This document shows, piece after piece, positions 25,801 to 37,200 of a stretch of 64,000 nt of DNA. The stretch spans positions 27,604,333-27,668,332 of the forward strand of contig OX419756.1 of NCBI GenBank assembly GCA_948567375.1, written 5' to 3'. This DNA is from Lunularia cruciata (taxonomy: Eukaryota > Streptophyta > Marchantiopsida > Lunulariales > Lunulariaceae). A model generated the notes under the pieces. It was not told the DNA's origin. It made no database searches and saw only the letters and a program-made list of their open reading frames with translations. The position numbers and the translations under genes were made by a program. The stretch's first letter is position 1, and each line of letters begins with the position of its first letter.

Positions 25801-28800
25801 TTCTATGTATCCTTTTAAGAGCCTTGGTTAAGATTGCCGATGGGCAGCGATCTCCAGTCTTAAAATTTTGGACAAGCGTCAGGGTGGTTTGTATTCCGCT
25901 GTTAGCTTTTTCCATCACAGCTTGGGTAACAGAGATATTCCACGAGCGCCTCTTGAATTTAGCTTGCTTTCCTTGTAAGACTATCAGAATTTTTGTCGTT
26001 GCTATCATGCAAGTTACTGTTTCCAGCTAAGGAGTGCTCTATTATCCATTCACGCTGAACGTTTCAAGTAGGCCCACGGTCCTAAGATTTCCGCGTTGGT
26101 TTTGTTGGTATGGATACCTATTAAGCATGGGCTAGATTCCCAGTGAGTTTGTAGGCATGTTTCGGTTGTTGCAAGGTCGTTAAGAAAATCGCGTGGGCTC
26201 TCTATTGATGGTCAAGCACATATAATACGAAACCGGGAAAGTTTCTTCTCAGGTGTTTCTTTTCTTGGGTAATTGACTTTTCCCGTCTTCGTTTGAGGCA
26301 GTGACTCACGCCCAAAGGGTCTTGAAATCTAATTACTAGAGGTGCTTCTTGACGCCGTCAGATATTAACCGTCGATATGTGCACAAAACACGTATTCACA
26401 AGCTGCTGAACACGTGGTCTCGTTCCAACAAGAATGGGCCGGGAGATATGTTTATGAATCCCTCAGAAGAGAGACGGGCCGCGAAGCAGGATGCATATTC
26501 AGAGAAGATATCATCTCCAGCATATATCCTCAACATTACCTGTCCTTTCTCTGAATATGACATCACTTTTGAAGCTTCGAAGACATTAGTTGAGTTCAAG
26601 GTAAGCGTGTATATCCTCTTGCACGCGCGGATAACAGTGGATGAAGGGGAATGTGGTTCTTATGTGACTCGTGAAAATTTCTTGGAGGTTTTGAGGTTAC
26701 ATTGAGACCGGTGGCAGAATATCTAAATAGGCACTGAGGAGCACTTTTGTCAACGTTGTGTATTTTCACCAGCCTCACTGACAGTGATTGATGTAACTGT
26801 AGAACTGGTTACCAGTGGTAGCCTTCGTGAAGAGTATCCTTCAAAGCGTGTGGGGAACTCTTCTGAGCACGCAGGAACGTGGTAAGTCGATATCACTGGA
26901 TTTTGTCTGAATATGCAGGTATTTGGTATATATGCTAATGTATATGGTCGTCCGGAAGATGTCGACGGAATTTTATACAAAGGTCCTGAGTCGTGCTTTA
27001 CACTTTTGTCAGGGTTAAGACATGATTATGAAAGAAGTCCAGAGCTGGCACTCAAGAAACAGTCAAGCAGCAATAAGATTCGCCGGCAAACGAGTTCCAT
27101 GCCTTCCTCTAGCCCAAATATTATACCTCCAATGGCAGTGCGCCGAGCAATGGTCCAAGGACATTTAGATGATACTTGCGGTGTCAAGAAAGCAACGGAT
27201 GCCGAGCATTCAAGAGCTGATTCCAAGTCAAGGTTTATGTCAAAAGGTCCAGCTTCATCTACTCATATGATAAACGGCAAAAGAAGCGAAAGGAAACCAT
27301 CTCCTGATACACTTCTGGAAGCAGAACTTCTAAAACCCACTAAGAGCTTGACTAGAAATTCCAATTACAGCAGAGATGAAATCATGCTGAAGCGAACATG
27401 GCCAATGGCTGTCTGTAAGGGAAATGGAGTGCTAAAGAAGTCAGGAGAGCAACCACAGGGAGATGATACGTTTGTGACATCCATTCAAGTTCCAAGATCG
27501 CCTGGCGACAGTAATATGTTTACGGACTTGGAACTTTCACCATACAATAGATGGATGACATCATCGTGCAATGGGAGACAAATCAAATCTCCTTCTGATT
27601 TGTCCCTATTCTCTAGCAGCCCTTTGTCTTTGAACGGCATTCACTGCGAGACCAGATTACCTCCAGTGCATGCTTACAGTAGATCGGCTGTTGGTTTATT
27701 TGAACGGCTCAATGACCTGAACGTCGTACCCAGGTTCTCAGAAGGAGACATGGAGGGAGAGACAGATGAAGCTCCAAAAGAAGTTCCTGATCTAAACCTG
27801 AGGGCATCTTTCTGGTCTGGGAGTGATGATTCCTTTGACGTTAGCGTGCCAGATAGCTCAGACTGTCTCCCAGAAGTCAGGAGTCGTTCTCCTCATGATT
27901 TGGGGCCACAGGAAGCCCTCTCGTGGATATATTGCGGTATTCGTGGTGATGAGAGTGGCACTGAACCAAATTGGAAATTTAGGAAGCGCTTGACACTAAG
28001 TGGAAAGGCTGGACCTGATGAGGATGATCTCCCTAGCTATGATTATGCTCAGAGACTCCATCGTGTTTTTGACTGGGAAGATGACATAGGTGAAGTGGGA
28101 CAGTGCGAGGAATATGGCTGGAAAATTCATGGTGAAAAAGATATTGAGCACTTCAAATTTGAAGCAAATGGCCGGGACCACATTCAGAATTTTGATGAAT
28201 CACGCACAAAATGTTACATAGATCTCGTAAGTGAGAGGCATAATCCTTTTCAAACAAGCGAGCAAGATTCTGATAATGGTTCTTATCCACCTAGATCCCG
28301 TGTGAAACGAAAGCTGGATCTTGTATTTTTGGACCCTCCAAACATAGTGGGAACTGGCGGTTACATTAGTGATGAGCATGAAACCAGCACAGATGACCCT
28401 GATCAGGGTAGGACCTTAGTTTCAAAAAGGCAATGGAGAAGGCTCTCTGGGCCTCCTTTCTATAAACCTCCAAGTAGGTGTGGTGTACACGAGAATCCTC
28501 CCAACAGCCTTGCAACGGCCAATAGAGTACACGTAGTTATTGGTGACAGCCGCACGGGAAAAGAAGGCAAAAGAGGTCAGATTGTCTCTGTTTCTTCAGT
28601 AAATTCCTCTTCCTTAAAAAGTTTTGGCATTTCTAGTTCTGAATGCTATCTGCCACAGCAGGGGTCAGGACTAAGAGCACGGTTCAGGCAACTCCAAAAC
28701 CTATGCCCCAAATCGACCTTTCGTCAGACTCATCATTCAGCTCTACGAGGTCAAGGTCTTCTCAACTAACTGCTGTGTGAACTTTTTAACAATTCCACGC

Positions 28801-31800
28801 TTTTAGATCTCCTAGCAGTTAAGATGCTTCGTTGAATTCACACGATCAGAAGAACTGACTTCTCCAGGTTGTGTTAGTTAAGAACATGCGATCCTTCCCT
28901 CTTAGCTTGATGTACCTCGATACGTTAATATGTACCAGACAACGTTTGCTCTTCATTACTTCAGAGACCTCCCGAATAGTTATACATCTTATAGTTTTTT
29001 GCATGCTATCTTGTTATCGGATTGAGCCTGGGTGTTTGAAGAATAACCATTTTGTGCACTTCATCTGATAGCTTATCATCCAGGAACGCCCTGCGAAGAA
29101 GTGCCGATGACAAGGTGGACCAATCCATCTCAGAAGGAGGTCTCAGAGGACAGCGTATCCTTTGACTTCTGTTTTACCAACACCTAGGTTTCACAGGATT
29201 TCAGTACGACGCCATCTCATCTCAAAGTTCTTAACCTTGACATTTTGGAGTTGCCCCAGATCTGCACCTCTCTAAAGCAGTTCCCTTCCAGGTGGAGCTA
29301 TCTGATACAATCAACATAGCTGGGAAAGCGGCTGGGGTTACTATTGACCCCATTGAAGAGATGCTGAAGGTGATGCCTTGAAGAAATCTGTAGGATGGTC
29401 ATGGAACTAACTCCTGTAAGAATGTAAACATTGCTGATATGTATTGTAACGTCCAACTCGTGCATACAGAGGTTTCAGCTTCTTTACAGTTTGTATTTAT
29501 GACTGGGACGCAGACTTTCCAGATATTTCACGTTTTATGGTTGCTCACACCTGGAGAAAGTATCATTCACATGTGACATGAAATTCGGGAATGCTTACAG
29601 GATTGGTCGAACCCATGCATGAAAAACGATGATGGTGTTCTGGACCTCTCATCAGGAATTTTGAGTTGGAATAGCACTTCCTTCCTGCCTGAGTTAGTAG
29701 TAAAGGAGAGTTTAAAGCATGTGCGGGTACTTCAACAAGTTGGCAAGAAATTTATACCGGCAGTAGCAAACGGAGTTTTAGTGATTATTGATCAGGTGCG
29801 TGCTGCACAGTCTAGGTGCTAGCAACAGTTTCACGAAAGCAATAATTTTTCGATATGCACCTATTGTCACTACAGAGTTCCTTGGTTGTCAATAACGGAA
29901 ATCTATCTGAATTGGTCCGTTTTGTCGAAATGCAGCATGCAGCAGATGAGCGAGTCCGATTAGAGGAGCTTCGGGAAGATGTAAGGGTCACTGTTTCTTG
30001 TTCCGGAGCGGTTATTTTATGGTGAATTGCCAGATTAGTTCTTTTAGTAACATTGCGTATCTTGCCAGGTGCTTGGAGCAGCCCATGTGAAAGAAACTGC
30101 TACATTGGACTGTCCTCAAGAATTGGTATGCTAGAACTATCGATCATGCCAAGTCGGGCAAATGGCTGATTTACAACTTGTTCCGGTTCTGATGACAAAG
30201 TATTACTGTGGATTTATATTTATCGTCAGAGAGATAAAGTTTGCCTATAGATTTATATTCATAGTCTGAGAGACACAGTTTGCCTAAATGTATATATATC
30301 TATGTATGTATATTGCTTATAACCCCTGTATGCAGACATAGCATGCTTACCATTGATAGTTATGACGATCTTTACTGGGTTACCATCATATATCATAGTC
30401 AGAGTCAGAGTCAGAGTCAGTCTTATCAGACATGGGTATGGAACGGGGTTGTTTACAATGGGTTCTGTATTTTATTACGCAATATATATTGCTCTTGATT
30501 TGCAAGTTCTCGGTTTCATACTTAGTGGGTTCTGGATTCCCCGTTCTTCGAGTGGCTTCTGCTCCCATTTCTCAGATATGTATAGATTTTTTTACAACAC
30601 ATATGTACATGGTCCAAAAAATACATACTGTATGTACACTATATATGCAGGAAAACTGAGTTTTCTTACTAGGATGTTTATTTTGCTGATTTCGCTGCTG
30701 TTTATTTCGTTGATGCTTCCTGTATCTCACTACTTCGGTTTATTTTGCTGGTCCCTTCCTGTGCAGCGCTGCGTTTTTCTTACAATGATGTTTTATTTGC
30801 TGATGCATATCATATCTCACTATTTCTGAGCGGCACTGTAGGGGAGCAACCAAGTTTGCCTTGGCACTCATGAGTTTTTGAGCAGAAACTCGGTATGAGG
30901 GGTACTGACTCTAGCTCAGCTACTTCGGCACTGCGTGAGGCATTGATGAAGTCGCATGTGTTTTCATGGAGATGTACTATGGCCGTCTTCTGCTTCCCTC
31001 AGCTGTTTGGCTTCTCTGGACTCAGGCGTCCATAGCGCTTGCTGTGATATATTGATATCCAAGTCCTCCGATGCTTTGCTCGTCTTCCCTCGTCCTCTGA
31101 GCGATTTATACTTCCAGTGCTCTGTCTCATCCACCTTCTCCGATTTTCGTTTCCTGACTCAGCTCTTCCTAGACCCGCGATATTTACAGACTCTTACTTG
31201 TCTCTTGCCACCAGTTCATCTCCATCCTTTTCAGCTTTCCTGTTGTATTTATTTTTCTACTTATGTGGGAGGACTGTCTCCGTTTCTTTGCAGGCTGCAT
31301 CTCAAATATGCGAGTTGCTATCTAATGGTTTCGCCGTGACAGTTATTTTGCCTTTCATTCGATGATGTTTCTCATATAGACATGCTGGTGTTTCAATATG
31401 TTTATTTCGATTATGCCATTGCTGCAAGTTACCTTCGATGCATTCTAACTTCGGGATTTCATACTACTCTAGCCTTGCGTGTAGCTTACCTTCCGTGCAT
31501 TCTACCCTCGGGGTTTAATATTCCTAGTGTTGCGTATCATGTACATATTGTTTATCGCTCATTTGCACTTCATGAGCTCTGGATAACCCGTTCCCAAAAC
31601 GGCTTCCGTTCTTGTATACTATATATGCAGGAAAACATACACAATATTTCGGGAAACATTTTAGAACGGCTTCTGCTCTCATGTCTGAACATATAGGGAA
31701 ACATTACATTAAGCATATAGGAAAGGTTGGTGCAAAGTAAAACATAGTACTGGTATTCTTTGGTAGGGCAATGGATGCAAATCTAGCTTCAAGAAAGTTG

Positions 31801-34202
31801 TGAACCCGTTTGAGAGATCTCTTATTACTCACCTTGATTATGAAACGAGATTTTGGCTTTTACCATCCTGGTAAAACCTAGAGTCAAGCTCAGTGTCAGA
31901 ATCTATAGATGAAACTTTGTCTGAGGGTGCCCCAGAAGTAATCTCATATATGCAATTGACACACATGGTGCTGAGCTGTGGTCCCAGGCAATGGCATTTA
32001 CCGAACAGCAGATGCTGCAATCGTATCATGAGCAGATTGAGGATTGGGGTTGGCGCTTCAAACTACCTTTTCTACAGCCTCCAAGAGCTTCAAGGTTTGG
32101 TTTCTGTGGATTGACACAATCTATCTCTTGATGCATCTATCTTTCAGGAACGTGCATTGATTCAATCTCTGTTGCTGGACATATAGGACACAACATTATA
32201 GCATTAAAAGATCGAGATGTCCCACAGCTCTCAGATGTTCAGACAATTTCTTTTCACCCCTTTCGATTAGATGGACATATCCAGACTTGACGAAGCTCAC
32301 ACTGCGTGTTCCTCTACCCGGTCACACTCCTCCCTTGCGATTCTCGGAAGAGAAATTGTTTGATCTTGCATTCACAACTCTAAACAAGTATCCTGTTGAA
32401 TCTTATCAGTACCAAGGGAATGGTAGCAGGAAACTGCAAAGTACTGCTGAGTGCGGTAAGTTGTTTCACAGCGGTAATGTCTTCCGTATGAGAATTGTGT
32501 GTAGTGGTGATTGAGTAGATCCCTTCGTCCTAATGCTATCCTTTCTGCTACTGTTTCGGTTGTCGAATTTGATCATTGAAGTTTGACCAATGCAGGTACC
32601 TTGTATTTTGGGAGTGAGTTTGTCTGGAGCAGATCTTACGGAGTACTTGCGGCAGGTAGAGATCCCGTGGCATGTTCACTTCAAGTTATCGATAATAGAG
32701 TATCAATTGTTCTTGTTATCCTAGTTGTCAAGTGTGATGTGCTCCGATACTTTCGCTTATGGACTTGAATCTCTGGCAGCTCATGGATACTCAGGGTTCC
32801 TCAGCCCCACCCCCAGCGGTGATACGAATCCTGAACCACAAGGCATGCCGAGGTATGCAGAGTTCGGGTAGAAACTAGTCGGAACTTGTATGACAGTATA
32901 TAGTTGCTTCTTTCTGAGTTCTATTATTCTCTTCAGTATGCCCGTGCTTCTTTTGCATCATGTAATTGTGTTCAGCATGATGAGAACTATTGTTTCTGCT
33001 CTTTGAAGTAGAAGGTCTATTAATCATTCTATCCTCTAATGTATCATACATCACTAGCACTCAACTTCTTCTGGTCTCACTAGAAGAAGACACCACTGAT
33101 TGCTCTCAACAATACTAGATCTCCCTCTGCTCTACAGTTTTCAAAGACAGCACACAGAAGTTCACTTACGCAGTATTAATAACACCCAACACTGAAGTAA
33201 CATAGAACACCTCTGAGATGATGTTAAATAGCTCAGGATTTCACGAAATGCAAAGTGTTGGTGTTGGGAATAACCCTTGTAGAAAAACTAACTCAAACAA
33301 GTTCAGAAAACACTAATATGTACACAGAAGCAAACCCTAGGAGGTTGCTTTGTATTGCACTAATTGTGGATGTGCCCCACTTTGCCCTAAACAGATGGCA
33401 GAGCTCTAGAGGAATCTAACAAAACCATAAAAACTAGAGAATTCATTAAACTAGGATAAACTAAAACTAACATAACGTAGTTCATTTACAATTGCGGAGT
33501 GATACATATAAATTCCACCAAAAGTTTATTCATCTGATAAGAATTGTTGTTTCCTCTGAATGCAGTCGAAGGTCTATCCTTAGTCATTTTGACTTCTGAT
33601 GTATCATTCATCTTAGCACTCAGTTTTCCCTATCTCACCAGAGTAAAAACTCTTGATTGCTTACAGCAAATACTCTCTTAGTTTTAGTTAATCTTTAATT
33701 TAGCACAATCCCTGTTTTTGTCTTGTTGTCTAGGTATATCCCCACCTTATTTAGGGTAAGAAGATTAGGGTTAAGTGTTTAGGGTAAAGGGAGGCAAAGC
33801 TTTACCTAGAGTTGAGCAGAGCCACTCACTAGTTTTTGCTTCTATGTATATATGAGTGTTTTCTGAACTTGTAATAGTGAGTTCTCTTTCAAGGTCTATT
33901 CCCAGCACCAACACTTTGCATTTGGTAAAATCCTGAGCTGCTTAATATTATCTCAGGTGTGTCCCACACTACTTTAGTGTTGGGTGTTATTCATGCTGTG
34001 TGAGTGAACTTATGTGTACTCTCTTTGAGAATTGTAGAGTGGAGAGAGGTCTAGTATTGTTGAGTGCATTCAGGGATATTTTCTCTGGTGAGACCAGAAG
34101 AAGTTGAATGCTAGTGATGTATGATAGATCGGAGGTTAGAATGACTGACAGACCTTCTACTTCTACTTCAAAGAGTAGAAAAAAGTTCTCATACTCAACT
34201 CA

Positions 34203-34235
<33 letters not shown>

Positions 34236-37200
34236 AACCTCCAGAGTTAGTACACAACACTTCACTCACGCAACATGATAAACACCCTAGGTAAGTAGTA
34301 TAAAAAATTTCTTGAAACCATGTACAAGGTGCTAGGAGTGGCCCTTGTATGAGACCTAACTATTTCAAGCTAAGAAACATAACTATATACACAGAAGCAA
34401 AATCTAGAGAGTTATTTTGCTGAACCCTAAATGTGACTAGGTTCCACTTTACCTTAATGAGATATCTTAACCCTAGAGGTATCTAAAATAGAACCACAAA
34501 AATTAGAGATTGTTTTAAACTAGAGATGAACTAATCTAACACAAACTATTGTGTTGTATATAAATATCTCTGCGGATGTTAATTTCCTTATATCTCGGCA
34601 AGAAGCGGGCAACAACAATAGGAGGTGAAGAAGTCCTGTACAGAATTTTAGCATGAACAGTAGCAGAATTGTAGGAAGAGGTCCATGCACTAAATATTGC
34701 GTGTGATATAGGACAACAAAATGTCATGTTATCAAGTAATATGAGGCAGTAATTATGAGAAGAACAAAACCATTTAAGAAGCAAGACAGCAAAAGATCAT
34801 GCTAGCAAGTAGTAAACAACAGAATATTAAGCGCGTTATCAAGTAGTGTCAGCTAGAATGTAAGTAGTGTGAGCCATTATATGAGACAGAAACTATCCAC
34901 ACATACACTTCGCTCCAGCCCATCCATCATCCACTACAATGTGTTTTCCTACTTAAACTGTTTCCCTTCGCTTTCTAATATATCTTCCTACTTGCTCAAT
35001 GGTTTTCATCTCTTTTCAACTGCATCCTCTGTTTTGCTTGAGAAGGCTGGCTTCTTCTATTCACAAGATGCATACCACTGTAGACGCTGCTTATGGACTG
35101 TGTCAATCTTCGCTTCTGCATTCGATCAATTTCGCTTATGTTCTTTGTCAATTCCTACTTCCTTCACCTTGTATGATTGCTTAGATCAGCCTGAATGGGG
35201 TTTGCATCAGTTCTTGGATGCATTTTATTGCTTTCATCTGCATTTTACGGTTGCTATCGGTTCAGTCTTAAGTGGGTTTGAATACCGGCTTTCTCAACCA
35301 TTACTCATAAATCACCCTTCAGTTCACACTACTCTAAAGGACGGCGAAGTGTACTATTCTTTACTACTCCCTAGAATGACTTTGTCTTGTTGTCAAAATC
35401 TCTTTATAGTTAGGTTCGTCGTAGCTTATTATCCACCAGGACGACATTTTGTCGTCGTGTTTCTTCTCATGCAAATTACTGCTTAATATTACTCGATAAC
35501 ATGCCTAGTGTACGGTGGCTTAATATACACTAGGATGATGTTTTGTTTTGTTTTTCTCAAGAATCTTCCTTATGGTTCTATTCTTCTCAAAACTAACTAC
35601 CTCATACTACTCGATGACATAACGTAACGTTTTGATATCCTACATGGTGTTTATGCGCCTACTTTCTCCCGTAGACAATTCTGCTATTATTCCTACTCAA
35701 TTCTATGCAGGAGTTCTTCGTCTTTCTTGCAGCCTCCCTCTCGCCAGCCTTACCTCACCTCTCCTTTTACACGGACATAACAACGATCTCAACGTCTATA
35801 GAGATCTCAGAAACACCATTCGGTCTAACAGCAGTTAGACGGCCCTCGCAATCTTACTATTTTAGGCATTCAACAGCAAAGCGAACCCATAGAGCTTACT
35901 ATTACGTGTATTGTACAAGGTATATTTGTTTCTTGCCCCTAATCACGCGTGCAATATCCACTCCCTACTTTCCCCTTGCACATTCCTTCCTAGGCGTCAT
36001 GAGACTGTTATCCTCCCATGGGTGCTCGCCTTCAAGGGTTTCAACCACTGTGCCCTACCTACACCCTTCTCACTATCCTTAATGTTATCTCTCTGCTTCT
36101 AAATGTTCTCGTCCCTGCTTTTACTGCTCTTACCCCTCTTTTTCTAGTGCTCTCATCCCTTACATATTTCAATTTGATTCTTTCGCTTACTGCTTCCTTT
36201 CCCGCAATGCTAACAATTTCCTTCAGGTATTACAAAGGTGCGTCTCCTATCCTACCCCTGTGAATGCTTTGATTTTGCACGGTGCGTTAATGGTTCTAGC
36301 ATTTTACATCGTTTTCAGATTATCTCATCTTCTCGCCGTTCTGCCACTCATCCACGGCCCTATAGGTTCCTTGCACAATGAATACTACTTTTCATGAGTG
36401 GCACTCGTCTGGAAAACAGGAACTCGGCACAAAAGGTACTGGCATTGGCCCAGCTACTTTGGCACTTCTTGGGCACCAATGAAGTCGTTCGTGCTTGCTT
36501 CCGTGCAGGCTTACTGGGGCAATCTGACTGCTTCCTTTTAGTGTTCAGTGTTTTGGGACACGCGCGTTCATAGGGCATGTTGTGATATACACTATATCTA
36601 TGTGCTTTACCATGGCCATCTTCTGCTTCCCTTATTTGTTTAGCGTTCCAGGACTCAAGAGTCCATAGCGCTTGTTGCGATATACTATATATATCCTGTC
36701 CTTTGGATAACCCGTTCCCAAAACAGCTTCTGCTCTCATATACCTATGATGAGAACCTTTCTTCCTAGTCTTTGAAGTAGATGGTCTATCCTCAGTCATT
36801 CCGACTTCTGATGTATCAGACATCCTGGCACTCAGCTTTCCTAGTCTCACTGAGTAGACACTCCTGATTGCACTCAGCAATACTCAACTCACTCTCTCTC
36901 AGAGCATTCAAAGATAATACACAGCAGCACTCCCGCAGCATGAAAGGTACCCCAATGGTAAGTAGTATAGAACACACCAGAAACCAGGTACAAGGTGCTG
37001 GGAATGACCCTTGTATGAAAATTTAACAAAACAATAGTAGAAACCACTCTTATATACACAAAAGCAAACCCTAGAGGGTTGCTTTGCAGGACCCTAATTA
37101 GGGCCACACCCCTCTTTACCCTAAGCATATTTAGTAGAGCTTCTGGAGGAATATAACAAAGTACTAAAAGTAGAGAAGTCACTAAACTAGAGATTAACTA

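Larger units (their letters stand above)
33535..34541 (-). mobile_element. Solo LTR (B-lineage relative) interrupted by a second solo LTR
   Basis: 33535-33675 is the first part (TGATAAGAATTG... to the signature TCTGATGTATCA). 34192-34541 is the remainder, ending CTAATCTAACA. The two parts are separated by an LTR in the opposite orientation. The second part includes a long CT microsatellite. Confidence 0.75.

Noticed and set aside
26913-27012. Upstream Met as start of the large 26913-28769 frame
   Set aside because: The CAG|GGTTAAG acceptor at 27012/27013, with a good pyrimidine tract, is in phase with exon 11; the preceding 33 codons are treated as intron.
30398-30425. GTCAGA repeat as a CRISPR-like or regulatory array
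   Set aside because: It is a short simple-sequence run of 6-mers with no spacers.
32287-32514. 75-codon frame in MLH3 as an exon
   Set aside because: The conserved path to VPCILGV uses another frame in 32410-32455 (STKGMVAGNCKVLLSA), which fits both neighbouring phases.
36018-36263. Hydrophobic frames in the pyrimidine-rich part of MLH3 intron 21
   Set aside because: CT-rich DNA gives Leu/Ser/Phe-rich translations in several frames at once.
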